A DNA stretch of 64,000 nt from an uncultured Clostridia bacterium (GTDB taxonomy: Bacteria > Bacillota > Clostridia > TANB77 > CAG-508), in NCBI GenBank assembly GCA_944390975.1, contig CALXRX010000001.1:59758-123757 (forward strand), read 5' to 3'. Position 1 is the first letter of the stretch. Each line of letters starts with the position of its first letter. The notes under the pieces are model-generated. The model was given only the letters and a program-made list of their open reading frames with translations, was not told the DNA's origin and did not search any database. Positions 37,592 through 46,049 of the stretch are shown here, piece after piece. A program made the translations under genes and the position numbers.

Positions 37592-37822
37592 TTATTTTGA
37601 TTTTGGAGGAGTATATTGAATAATTTCTCCAATCTCACAATCAATTGTCTTACAAATTCGTGCAAGCAAATTTAAGTCTACTTTTTGCATATCATTATTA
37701 CAGTATTTAAGTAATTGTTTATAGTGGATTTGACCATTTCTAGATAAGCTAGAGCGACTAATGTGATGTTTTTTCAAATATTCGTCCAATTTTAAATCTA
37801 CTTTTCCCCAATCTTCTTCCAT
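37592..37822 (-). CDS. Cro/C1-type HTH regulator
   Basis: A 76-residue XRE-type DNA-binding protein: LDEYLKKHHISRSSLSRNGQIHYKQLLKY is the helix-turn-helix with recognition helix, and LNLLARICKTIDCEIGEIIQY is the typical C-terminal half. It is compact, with no sensor domain. GAGGTG precedes ATG 37822. Target unknown. Confidence 0.85.
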   Translation of the reverse strand: MEEDWGKVDLKLDEYLKKHHISRSSLSRNGQIHYKQLLKYCNNDMQKVDLNLLARICKTIDCEIGEIIQYTPPKSK

Positions 37823-37914
37823 GTGCTCACCTCATTAGAATACTATCATCTTTTATACTGTGGGACAATTAGGCACAAACATAGTATGTATAGGCATATA
37901 ATGAGGTATTTATT

Positions 37915-38815
37915 CTATATTTTTTCATTGGGATAATTATGTGATAAAAAATTTTTTATATCAGTTGGCAAGTCTGCTTCTAAATTCATTTTTTGCTTAG
38001 TTAATGGATGTATAAAGCAAACTTTGCAGGCATGTAAGGCTTGTCTGTTTATATAGCTAGATTTTTTACCATATAAAGTATCTCCTGTTATGGGATGTCC
38101 TATATAAGACATATGAACTCGAATTTGATGAGTTCTGCCTGTTTGCAAACTTATATGTACTAAAGAAGTATCGTTAAATTCCTTAATTACAAAATAATTT
38201 GTAATCGCATTATCCCCATTTTTATTAACACATCTTTCTATAATGCTATTTTCTTTTCTAGAAATTGGTGCATCAATTAAATCTGTTTTTTTATTTAATA
38301 TACCATCAACTAGAGCGATATAATCTTTTTTGAAAGTTTTATTATTCATTTGCCTTATTAAACATTCCTGAATATATTCATTTTTAGCAAAAATAACAAT
38401 TCCGGGATGTATCTTTATCTAATCTATTAACTATTCTAATTTTCTTTTTTAAACCTAATTTATCAAAATAGTATTTTACTCCATTTGATAAACTATTTTC
38501 ATAATGCAAGATAGAAGGATGTACGGCAATATTAGCTGGTTTATTTATTATTAGCATTGCTTCATCTTCATATATTATATCTAAATTCATTTTTACTGGT
38601 ATAATGTTTGAACTATCTTCGATAAAATCAATTATTACGTTTATTTTATCATTTAATTTAACTAAATCGTTTATATATGCAATAGTATTATTTAATAGTA
38701 TTTTTTTATTAGTTTTTAATTTTAAAATTAATCTATCAGACATATTAAATTCATTTTTTAATATATTTTTTACTGTTTGATATTTATTATCTACTACAGT
38801 ATATTCTAAGTTCAT
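37915..38815 (-). CDS. RluD-family pseudouridine synthase, requires +1 shift at CGGA
   Basis: A ribosomal or tRNA pseudouridine synthase of the RluA/RluD family. ATG 38815 has AAGGAG upstream. The N-terminal S4-like RNA-binding part is followed by IIYEDEAMLIINKPANIAVHP and by the active-site segment RIVNRLDKDTS (catalytic Asp in RLD). The zero frame then meets CGG (38404-38402) and soon stops. Skipping the C at 38404 gives GIVIFAKNEYIQ, exactly as in the family motif RLDxxTSGxxxFAK, and the frame continues through TGRTHQIRVHMSYIGHPITG to TAG at 37915. Joined length is 299 residues, the family norm. Both halves are needed for the active site. Confidence 0.93.
38401..38404 (-). other. Putative CGGN glycine site in RluD-family gene
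   Basis: In-frame CGG preceded by TCC. Reading C-GGA as glycine (residue 138) restores the TSG motif next to the catalytic Asp. Confidence 0.88.
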
Positions 38816-38954
38816 AGTAATCTCCTTAAACAAAAAATATATAATATTATAAATCAAAAATATTTAATGTGCAATTAAAAAATACTTTAAAATATATTGT
38901 GTTTTTTAAATTTAAAATATATAATATTAATAAATTTAATAGTGGAGGAAAATT

Positions 38955-39956
38955 ATGTCTTTTATAGAAGAAATAAAAAGCAAAGCAAAAAATGAAATAA
39001 AAACAATTGCATTACCAGAAGCAACAGATTTAAGAGTGCTAAAAGCTACTGCCATAATTGCGAAAGAAGGATTTGCAAATATCATTTTATTAGGAAATAA
39101 AAACGAAATATTAAAAATAGCAAATGAAAATGATTTGGATTTATCTAACGTGACAATTATAGATCCAAATAATAATGAAAAATACGAAGAATATGTTGAA
39201 GCATTTTATGAATTACGAAAAGCAAAAGGAATGGATTATGAAAAAGCAAAAAATTTAATTAAAGATCCTGTTTATTTTGGAATGATGATGGTAAAGCAAG
39301 GCGATTGTGATGGATTAGTTTCTGGGGCTATTCATTCAACTGCAGATACATTAAGGCCTGCTTTACAAATATTAAAAACAGCACCTAATACTAAACTTGT
39401 TTCAGCATTTTTCTTAATGGTTGTTCCAAATTGTGAATTTGGTGAAAATGGAACATTTGTATTTTCAGATTGCGGATTAAATGCTTATCCAAATGAAGAA
39501 GAATTATCAGAAATTGCAATTTCATCTGCAAAGAGTTTTGAACAACTAGTAGGAAAAACTCCAAAAATTGCAATGCTTTCTTATTCTACTTATGGAAGTG
39601 CAAAATCAGATTCTACAAATAAGGTTATAAATGCAACAAAGCTTGTAAAACAAAAAGCACCAGAACTTACGATAGATGGAGAATTGCAATTAGATGCAGC
39701 TATCATTCCAGAAGTTGCAGAAAGTAAAGCTCCAGGTAGTTTAGTTGCAGGACATGCAAATACTTTAATATTTCCAAATTTAGATGCTGGAAATATAGGA
39801 TATAAATTAACACAAAGGCTTGCTAAAGCAGAAGCATATGGACCACTATGCCAAGGAATAGCAAAACCAGTAAATGATTTATCACGTGGTTGTAGTGCTG
39901 AAGATATAGTTGGAGTAGTTGCAATTACAGCTGTTCAAGCTCAAATGCAAAATTAA
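38955..39956 (+). CDS. pta: Phosphate acetyltransferase
   Basis: Pta converts acetyl-CoA and phosphate to acetyl phosphate. The 333-residue short form (single PTA_PTB domain) contains TIALPEATDLRVLKATAIIA, KQGDCDGLVSGAIHSTADTL, LSYSTYGSAKSDSTNKV and GELQLDAAIIPEVA. Its partner ackA follows after 27 bases, together giving ATP and acetate in fermentation. GGAGG precedes ATG 38955. Confidence 0.97.
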   Translation: MSFIEEIKSKAKNEIKTIALPEATDLRVLKATAIIAKEGFANIILLGNKNEILKIANENDLDLSNVTIIDPNNNEKYEEYVEAFYELRKAKGMDYEKAKNLIKDPVYFGMMMVKQGDCDGLVSGAIHSTADTLRPALQILKTAPNTKLVSAFFLMVVPNCEFGENGTFVFSDCGLNAYPNEEELSEIAISSAKSFEQLVGKTPKIAMLSYSTYGSAKSDSTNKVINATKLVKQKAPELTIDGELQLDAAIIPEVAESKAPGSLVAGHANTLIFPNLDAGNIGYKLTQRLAKAEAYGPLCQGIAKPVNDLSRGCSAEDIVGVVAITAVQAQMQN

Positions 39957-39983
39957 AAATATATAAATATTAGGAGGTTATTA

Positions 39984-41168
39984 ATGAAAGTTTTAGTTGT
40001 AAATTCAGGGAGTTCTTCTTTAAAATATCAATTAATAGATATGGATAAAAAAGAAGTGTTAGCAAAGGGAAATTATGAAAGGTTAGGGACAAATGATGCT
40101 TTTTTGACACATAAAATTGGTGAAGAAAAACATGTATTTAATCATCCAGCATTAAATCATGAAGAAGCTATTTCATTTGTAATAACTCAATTAACTAGTG
40201 AAGAATTTGGAGTTATTAATAATTTAAATGAAATTGATGCAGTAGGGCACAGGGTACTTCATGGTGGAGAAAAACTTAGTGGATCAGTTTTAATAGATGA
40301 AAATGTAATTAGTATTATTGAAGAGTGTATTCCTCTTGGACCATTACATAATCCACCAGCATTATTAGGTATACGTGCTTGTCAAAAATTGATGCCAAAT
40401 GTAAAAATGGTTGCAGTATTTGATACAGCTTTTCATCAAACTATACCACCTGAAAATTATTTATATCCAATTCCATATGAGTACTATACAAAACATAAAA
40501 TACGTAAATATGGTTTTCATGGTACATCACATAGATATGTTTCAAAAAGATTAAAAGAAATAGCTGGCAAACAATATGATAAGGTTGTTACATGTCATTT
40601 GGGGCAAGGTGCTAGTTTATGTGCTATAAAAGATGGAAAATCTATTGATACAAGTATGGGGTTAACACCTGTTGCTGGAATAATGATGTGTGCTAGAAGC
40701 GGAGATTTAGATCCATCAGTAGTTACATATTTAATGGATGTAGAAAATTTAACAACAAAAGAAGTTATGGATATATTAAATAAAGAATCAGGTGTATATG
40801 GACTTTCTGGAATATCAAAAGATTTTAGGGATATAGAAGATGAATATCAAAAAGGAAATAAAAATGCAATTTTAGCTGCAACACACTATGATTCTACAGT
40901 AGCCCAATATATTGCAAGATATGCAGTTGAACTTGGAGGACTTGATGCTATAGTATTTACAGGTGGAGTTGGAGAAAATCAATTTAATACAAGAAAAAGA
41001 ATATGTGATAAATTAAAATTTTTAGGATTAGAAATAGATGAAAATAAAAACAAAATAAGAGGAGAAGAAATAGAAATTTCTTCTGATAATTCAAAAATTA
41101 AAGTATATGTTATACCAACAGATGAGGAAATGATGATAGCAGAAGATACAGTTGAATTAACAAAATAA
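39984..41168 (+). CDS. ackA: Acetate kinase
   Basis: AckA makes ATP from acetyl phosphate. The 394-residue protein opens with KVLVVNSGSSSLKYQLIDM (first phosphate-binding motif), and contains GHRVLHGGEKLSGSVLI, AVFDTAFHQTIP, YGFHGTSHRYVSKRL, HLGQGASLCAIKDGKSIDTS and FTGGVGENQFNTRK, covering the nucleotide and acetate sites. AGGAGG precedes the ATG. Cotranscribed with pta. Confidence 0.97.
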   Translation: MKVLVVNSGSSSLKYQLIDMDKKEVLAKGNYERLGTNDAFLTHKIGEEKHVFNHPALNHEEAISFVITQLTSEEFGVINNLNEIDAVGHRVLHGGEKLSGSVLIDENVISIIEECIPLGPLHNPPALLGIRACQKLMPNVKMVAVFDTAFHQTIPPENYLYPIPYEYYTKHKIRKYGFHGTSHRYVSKRLKEIAGKQYDKVVTCHLGQGASLCAIKDGKSIDTSMGLTPVAGIMMCARSGDLDPSVVTYLMDVENLTTKEVMDILNKESGVYGLSGISKDFRDIEDEYQKGNKNAILAATHYDSTVAQYIARYAVELGGLDAIVFTGGVGENQFNTRKRICDKLKFLGLEIDENKNKIRGEEIEISSDNSKIKVYVIPTDEEMMIAEDTVELTK

Positions 41169-41177
41169 TTTTTTGTA

Positions 41178-41206
41178 TTTACATAATATTATAAATGTGA
41201 TATAAT
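41178..41206 (+). promoter_or_regulatory. Promoter upstream of guaB
   Basis: TTTACA (41178-41183), 17-base spacer, TATAAT (41201-41206). Predicted start near 41213, giving a leader of about 100 bases before guaB. Confidence 0.75.
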
Positions 41207-41240
41207 ATTACGCATAATAAAACTAGGAGGACAGTAATAT

Positions 41241-41268
41241 ATGGGACGGTTTGAAGGATGAAGCGTAA
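41241..41268 (+). CDS. Candidate leader peptide with CGG as third codon
   Basis: AGGAGG at 41225-41230 is well placed before ATG 41241. In the zero frame the peptide is MGRFEG with TGA at 41259-41261. If the CGGN rule inferred elsewhere in this window applies, C41247 is skipped and the peptide is MGGLKDEA with TAA at 41266-41268. Both stops fall inside the following hairpin, at different places. This could be a leader peptide that senses decoding at CGG and controls guaB, or simply a chance frame. Confidence 0.4.
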
Positions 41269-41280
41269 GCTTCATTCCTT
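41254..41280 (+). promoter_or_regulatory. Leader hairpin before guaB
   Basis: AAGGATGAAGC (41254-41264) pairs with GCTTCATTCCTT (41269-41280) with one bulged base and loop GTAA. A short TTTATATAT tract follows, so it could be a weak terminator. The leader frame stops lie in the 5' arm or in the loop, depending on the reading frame. Confidence 0.6.
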
Positions 41281-41313
41281 TATATATAAAAATAAATTAT
41301 AAGGGGGAAAATT

Positions 41314-42822
41314 ATGGCAAAAATATTAGAAGATATTTCAAGAACATTTAATGAATTTTTACTATTACCAAATTTAACTACAGAAGAATGTATACCAAAT
41401 AATGTATCATTAAGAACACCACTTGTTAAATTTAAAAAAGGAGAAGAGCCAAAGTATTCTGCGAACATACCTATGGTTTCAGCTATTATGCAATCTGTTT
41501 CTGGAGAAGAAATGGGAATAGCCCTTGCAAGAGAGGGTGGAGTTGCTTTCATTTATGGAGCGCAATCTATTGAATCACAAGCAGAAATGGTATACCATGT
41601 AAAAAAACACAAAGCTGGTTTTGTAATAAGTGATTCTAACGTAAAAAGTGGTACAAGTTTAAGAGATGTAATTGCCTTAGTAGAAAAAACAGGACATTCA
41701 ACAGTAATTGTAACAGAGGATGGAACAGCAAATGGTAAGTTTTTAGGAATTGTAACAGATAAAGATTATAGACTTACTAGAGATAACCAAGATGCACCAA
41801 TTGATGACTATATGACGAAAGCTGAAAATGTAGTTTGTGCTAAAAAAGGAATATCATTATCAGAAGCCAATGATATTATTTGGGAAAATAAAATAAATTG
41901 TTTACCAATATTAACAGAAGAAGGAAATTTAAAATATCTTGTATTTAGAAGAGATTATGAAGAAAGAAAAAATAATCCAAATTCATTACTAGATGAAAAT
42001 AAAAGGTATATTGTAGGAGCTGGTATTAATACAAGAGATTATGAGGAAAGAATTCCTGCTTTAGTTAATGCTGGTGTTGATTTACTTTGCATGGATTCAT
42101 CAGATGGATATTCTGTATGGCAAAAGAAAACAATTGATTATGTAAGAGAAAAATATGGAGACAGCGTTAAAATAGGAGCTGGTAATGTAGTTGATAGAGA
42201 AGGTTTTAGATATCTTGCAGAAGCTGGAGCTGATTTCATAAAAGTCGGAGTTGGAGGAGGCTCTATATGTATTACTCGTGAGACAAAAGGAATTGGACGT
42301 GGACAAGCTAGTGCTGTAATTGATGTTGTAGCAGCACGAGATGAATATTTTAAAGAAACAGGAGTATATATTCCAGTTTGTTCTGATGGAGGTATTGTTC
42401 ATGATCATCATATTACAATTGCATTAGCACTTGGAGCTGATTTTGTTATGATGGGAAGATATTTTGCAAGATTTGATGAAAGCCCAACTAGAGTATTAAA
42501 AGTAGGAAATACATATGTAAAAGAATATTGGGGAGAAGGCTCAAATCGTGCAAGAAATTGGCAAAGATATGATCTTGGAGGAGATAAGAATAAATTATCT
42601 TTTGAAGAAGGTGTAGATTCATATATACCATATGCTGGTAGTTTAAAAGATAATTTATCTGTTACTGTTTCTAAAATAAAATCAACAATGTGCAATTGTG
42701 GGGCGATTTCAATACCAGAATTCCATGAAAAAGCAAGATTAACACTTGTATCAGATGTTAGTATTACTGAAGGTAGCGCACATGATGTTATGTTAAAAGA
42801 AGTAGATAAAAGTTATAAATAG
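41314..42822 (+). CDS. guaB: IMP dehydrogenase
   Basis: GuaB oxidises IMP to XMP, the committed step to GMP. The 502-residue protein has the (beta/alpha)8 barrel interrupted by a CBS-domain pair (about residues 95-220: [39 protein letters not shown]). The barrel shows [33 protein letters not shown] with the catalytic Cys, and [25 protein letters not shown]. The flap contains [17 protein letters not shown], a length variant. AAGGGGG precedes ATG 41314. guaA lies 1.2 kb downstream. Confidence 0.95.
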   Translation: MAKILEDISRTFNEFLLLPNLTTEECIPNNVSLRTPLVKFKKGEEPKYSANIPMVSAIMQSVSGEEMGIALAREGGVAFIYGAQSIESQAEMVYHVKKHKAGFVISDSNVKSGTSLRDVIALVEKTGHSTVIVTEDGTANGKFLGIVTDKDYRLTRDNQDAPIDDYMTKAENVVCAKKGISLSEANDIIWENKINCLPILTEEGNLKYLVFRRDYEERKNNPNSLLDENKRYIVGAGINTRDYEERIPALVNAGVDLLCMDSSDGYSVWQKKTIDYVREKYGDSVKIGAGNVVDREGFRYLAEAGADFIKVGVGGGSICITRETKGIGRGQASAVIDVVAARDEYFKETGVYIPVCSDGGIVHDHHITIALALGADFVMMGRYFARFDESPTRVLKVGNTYVKEYWGEGSNRARNWQRYDLGGDKNKLSFEEGVDSYIPYAGSLKDNLSVTVSKIKSTMCNCGAISIPEFHEKARLTLVSDVSITEGSAHDVMLKEVDKSYK

Positions 42823-42837
42823 AAATTAGATTAAAAT

Positions 42838-42886
42838 AAAATGTGAAACAAAATTAAAAATAATTAAAAAGTTTCACATTTTTTTA
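42838..42886 (+). terminator. Terminator after guaB
   Basis: AAAATGTGAAAC (42838-42849) pairs with GTTTCACATTTT (42871-42882) and is followed by T residues. Confidence 0.85.
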
Positions 42887-42948
42887 TACAAAAATATCAA
42901 ATTAATTGGAGATTTTTGGAAAAAATTGGCGAATATAGCAAATTGTAC

Positions 42949-42977
42949 TTGCTAAAAGTAACATAAAGTGGTAAAAT
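42949..42977 (+). promoter_or_regulatory. Promoter of the candidate structured RNA
   Basis: TTGCTA (42949-42954), 17-base spacer, TAAAAT (42972-42977). Predicted start near 42984. Confidence 0.6.
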
Positions 42978-42983
42978 AATTAA

Positions 42984-43236
42984 TATAGAAACTTGTTGTT
43001 ATTTGATTAAGTTTTAATCAAAGCTATTTTATAGGAGGTCGAGATGTCAGAAATACGGAAAGAAATTGTACGACAAATCGAGTTTGAGTTAAGGCAGGGA
43101 ATCATTCAGGAATTTCAAATCCCTGAGAGACTCACGGCCGAAGGGGTAGCAAGGTTCGAGATTGAGCCTCTAACAGAAAAAATTTTGGCTCAATATGGAA
43201 AAGAGCTTTCTCGCTGCTAAGCGAGAAAGTTCTTTT
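42984..43236 (+). ncRNA. Candidate structured small RNA (about 250 nt)
   Basis: A GC-rich island in a very AT-rich genome, bounded by a promoter and an intrinsic terminator. Perfect stems are visible: 43002-43010 with 43014-43022; CAGGGA 43095-43100 with TCCCTG 43120-43125; ATTGAGCC 43161-43168 with GGCTCAAT 43187-43194; terminator CTTTCTCGCT 43206-43215 with AGCGAGAAAG 43220-43229, then TTCTTTT. A 58-codon frame (43044-43220) with AGGAGG before its ATG overlaps it; its Arg codons (CGG, CGA, AGG, AGA, AGG, CGC) are unlike every other gene here and its stop lies in the terminator loop. I therefore favour RNA, possibly a known class such as raiA RNA that I cannot confirm by eye; a small foreign gene remains possible. 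Confidence 0.6.
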
Positions 43237-43248
43237 CATAGATTACAT

Positions 43249-43828
43249 TCATAAAAGAATTGGTTGAAGTTGGCGTTTATCTAAGCCTTCTTCTAAAGTT
43301 TTTATTATATATTCTGGATCAAATACTAAAGAACGAGGTTTTGTAATTGGATTATCTTGTCTAAAAGGAACAAAAAAATAATTATTCCTATTTAATAATG
43401 TTCCTATATTTGATGCATTACCACTTAATCCATCATTAGTAGATACAGCTATTACTAAAGCGTTATTATTCCTTAAATGAGATTTTGCAGCCATTGTAAC
43501 AGGTGTATCTGTAATTCCATTTACTAACTTTGCAATTGTATTTCCAGTACATGGGGCAATAATCATAATATCTGTCATTTTTTTTGGACCGTATTGGCTC
43601 TGCATCTTGTATAGTATGAATAATTTTTTTCTTAGTTATATCTTCTATTTCTTGGATAAAATCTTTAGCATTTCCAAACTTTGTGTCTAAATTATATGCA
43701 TTAAAAGACATAATTGGGATTATTTCTGCACCATTTTCCATTATTTCTTTTATTTTAGGAATTGTATGTGCGAATGTACAAAAAGAGCCAGTCATAGCAA
43801 AACCTATTTTTTTACCATCTAACTTCAA
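43249..43828 (-). CDS. spoVFB: Dipicolinate synthase subunit B, requires +1 shift at CGGU
   Basis: SpoVFB (DpaB) is the flavoprotein-like subunit of dipicolinate synthase, which makes the spore-core solute dipicolinic acid in the mother cell. The start is TTG 43828 with AGGAGG eight bases upstream, giving KLDGKKIGFAMTGSFCTFAH. The frame runs to TIQDAEPI (residue 79) and meets CGG (43591-43589). Skipping the C at 43591 gives GPKKMTDIMIIAPCTGNTIA and continues to TGA at 43249. The IGPKKMTD and IAPCTGNT segments are the family signature, and the joined 192 residues are the normal length. No spoVFA is adjacent, which is unusual; the gene is alone between guaB and guaA. Confidence 0.92.
43588..43591 (-). 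other. Putative CGGN glycine site in spoVFB
   Basis: In-frame CGG preceded by ATA. Reading C-GGT as glycine (residue 80) restores the IGPKKMTD segment. Confidence 0.88.
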
Positions 43829-43989
43829 ATTTATTTACCTCCTCTCTGTAGGTTATAATACATATTATGAATTTATGTAAATTTTGCTACTTGCGAAAAA
43901 ATAAATAGAATGTAAATATAGATTTTTGTATGTACAATTTTGTAAAATCATGTTAAAATATATATATATTTGTAAGAGGGGGAAAAATT

Positions 43990-45528
43990 GTGAAAAATGA
44001 TGAAACTATATTAATACTTGACTTTTTTGGTCAATATAACCAATTAATTGCAAGAAGAGTAAGAGAATGTAATGTATATTGTGAAATTGTACCTTATGAT
44101 ATTTCAATAGAAAAAATTAAAGAAAAAAAGCCAAAAGGTTTAATATTTACAGGAGGACCAAATAGCGTATATTTAAAGGATTCACCAATGTGTGATAAAA
44201 GAATATTTGAATTAGGTATACCAATATTAGGAATATGCTATGGCATGCAACTTATGACACATATTTTAGGTGGAACTGTTTCTAAAGCTGATAAGAGAGA
44301 ATATGGAACTTTACCTGTTAATATAAATAATTCTTCACCATTGTTTTTAGGATTTGAAAATAAAAATGATTGCTTAATGAGTCACACAGATTTTGTATCA
44401 AAAGTTCCAGAAGGGTTTGAGGTAATTGGTAATACAGATAATTGTCCAACAGCTGCAATGCAAAATGTAGATAAAAAATTTTATGGTATTCAATTTCATC
44501 CAGAAGTAAATAATACTGTTAATGGAAGTAAAATTATAAAAAATTATTTATATAATGTATGTAATTGCACAGGAAATTGGAAAATGTCATCATTTGTTGA
44601 AGAATCTATAAAAAATTTAAAAGAAAAAATTGGAAATAAAAAGGCGCTATGTGCTTTATCTGGCGGAGTAGATTCTTCTGTTGCAGCCGTATTATTACAT
44701 AAAGCTATTGGAAAAAATTTAACATGTATATTTGTTGACCATGGTCTGCTTAGAAAAAATGAAGGTGACGAAGTTGAAGACATATTTAGAAATCAATTTG
44801 ACATTAATTTAATAAGAGTAAATGCAAAAGATAGGTTTTTAGCTAAACTTGCCGGAGTAACTGATCCTGAAACTAAAAGAAAAATAATAGGGGAAGAATT
44901 TATTAGAGTATTTGAGGAAGAAGCAAAGAAAATAGGAACTGTAGATTATTTAGTTCAAGGAACAATTTATCCTGATGTAATAGAAAGTGGACTAGGAAAA
45001 GGTACTACAATAAAGAGTCATCATAATGTAGGCGGACTTCCAGATTACGTGGATTTCAAGGAAATTATTGAGCCATTAAGAGATTTATTTAAAGATGAAG
45101 TACGTAAAACAGGTATAGAATTAGGAATTCCTGAAAATTTGGTTTACAGACAACCATTCCCAGGACCAGGTCTTGCAATAAGAATTATTGGAGACATTAC
45201 TGATGATAAATTAAATATCTTGAAAGATGCAGATGCAATTTTTAGAGAAGAAATTAAATTAGCAGGATTAGATAAAGAAATTAACCAATATTTTGCAGTA
45301 TTAACCAATCTAAAAAGCGTAGGAGTTATGGGAGATGATAGAACTTACGATTATACTATTGCACTACGTGCTGTTACAACATCTGATTTTATGACAGCTG
45401 TATGGTCTAAAATACCATATGAAATTTTAGAAAAAGTTTCTGCAAGAATTGTTAATGAAGTTAAACATGTAAACAGAGTTGTTTATGATATTACAGGTAA
45501 ACCACCAGCAACAATCGAGTGGGAATAA
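43990..45528 (+). CDS. guaA: GMP synthase (glutamine-hydrolysing)
   Basis: GuaA aminates XMP to GMP. The 512-residue protein has the class I glutamine amidotransferase domain ([36 protein letters not shown] with the nucleophilic Cys near residue 83; QFHPEVNNT with the His-Glu pair), the PP-loop ATP pyrophosphatase motif [18 protein letters not shown] near residue 222, and the GMPS C-terminal domain ([25 protein letters not shown]). The start is GTG 43990 preceded by GAGGGGG. Together with guaB this completes IMP to GMP within this window. Confidence 0.97.
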   Translation: MKNDETILILDFFGQYNQLIARRVRECNVYCEIVPYDISIEKIKEKKPKGLIFTGGPNSVYLKDSPMCDKRIFELGIPILGICYGMQLMTHILGGTVSKADKREYGTLPVNINNSSPLFLGFENKNDCLMSHTDFVSKVPEGFEVIGNTDNCPTAAMQNVDKKFYGIQFHPEVNNTVNGSKIIKNYLYNVCNCTGNWKMSSFVEESIKNLKEKIGNKKALCALSGGVDSSVAAVLLHKAIGKNLTCIFVDHGLLRKNEGDEVEDIFRNQFDINLIRVNAKDRFLAKLAGVTDPETKRKIIGEEFIRVFEEEAKKIGTVDYLVQGTIYPDVIESGLGKGTTIKSHHNVGGLPDYVDFKEIIEPLRDLFKDEVRKTGIELGIPENLVYRQPFPGPGLAIRIIGDITDDKLNILKDADAIFREEIKLAGLDKEINQYFAVLTNLKSVGVMGDDRTYDYTIALRAVTTSDFMTAVWSKIPYEILEKVSARIVNEVKHVNRVVYDITGKPPATIEWE

Positions 45529-45532
45529 GAAT

Positions 45533-45581
45533 AAAATAAAAGGCATATTAGTATTTTTAACTAATATGTTTTTTATTTTAT
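45533..45581 (+). terminator. Terminator after guaA
   Basis: GCATATTAGT pairs with ACTAATATG, flanked by AAAATAAAA and TTTTTTATTTTAT, which extend the stem. Confidence 0.8.
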
Positions 45582-45612
45582 AAAAATACAAACATTTTTT
45601 TGCAATAAACTA

Positions 45613-45641
45613 TTGACAAAGAACTTTTGTTCAGTTATAAT
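45613..45641 (+). promoter_or_regulatory. SOS-controlled promoter
   Basis: TTGACA (45613-45618), 17-base spacer, TATAAT (45636-45641), a full consensus. The palindrome GAACTTTTGTTC (45621-45632) in the spacer matches the Firmicutes LexA (DinR) box core GAACNNNNGTTC, so repression by LexA and induction by DNA damage are expected. Confidence 0.88.
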
Positions 45642-45684
45642 TAACACACAAACAAAAAAATGTTCGTAAATAGAGGGGATGCAT

Positions 45685-45990
45685 ATGAATTTAAAAATAG
45701 TTAATTTTTCTAAGTTTTTAAGAAGTATTATATTAATAATTGGAATAACTTTTATTATAAGTTTGTTTATTAATAATAAAAGTTTTTCATATAAAGAAAA
45801 TGAATATAAAGAAATATACATATCAAACGGTGATACATTATGGAGTATTGCAAAAGAGGAAAAAGAAAATAATCTATATTATAAAAATCAAGACATTAGA
45901 GATATTGTTAATGATATAAAATTAATAAACAAATTAAATACTAGTAACTTGTTTGCAAATCAAAAATTGCTAATTCCATATAAAAATTAA
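45685..45990 (+). CDS. yneA: YneA-like LysM cell-division suppressor
   Basis: A 101-residue membrane-anchored LysM protein. One N-terminal transmembrane helix (LRSIILIIGITFIISLFI) is followed by an extracytoplasmic LysM domain (IYISNGDTLWSIAKEEKE ... NKLNTSNLFANQKLLIPY). This is the architecture of YneA, which blocks division during the SOS response in Bacillus. The LexA box overlapping its promoter supports that role. ATG 45685 with GAGGGG six bases upstream is chosen over ATG 45679. lexA itself is not adjacent, unlike in Bacillus. Confidence 0.82.
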   Translation: MNLKIVNFSKFLRSIILIIGITFIISLFINNKSFSYKENEYKEIYISNGDTLWSIAKEEKENNLYYKNQDIRDIVNDIKLINKLNTSNLFANQKLLIPYKN

Positions 45991-45993
45991 AAA

Positions 45994-46038
45994 TAAACAA
46001 ACAGAAAATATAATAATTATGATATTTCTGTTTGTTTA
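45994..46038. terminator. Bidirectional terminator
   Basis: TAAACAAACAGAAA (45994-46007) pairs with TTTCTGTTTGTTTA (46025-46038), between converging yneA-like and recombinase genes. Confidence 0.8.
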
Positions 46039-46049
46039 ATATAAAAATA

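Noticed and set aside
43044..43220. A 58-residue protein gene with an in-frame CGG, a counterexample to the CGG rule
   Set aside because: Codon use is foreign to the genome, the frame ends inside a terminator loop, and several perfect stems suggest an RNA. Kept as an open alternative in the findings.
43030..43236. A lysine or TPP riboswitch in the guaB-spoVFB gap
   Set aside because: Short words such as GCCGAAG and CTGAGA occur, but the full conserved core of either class is not present.
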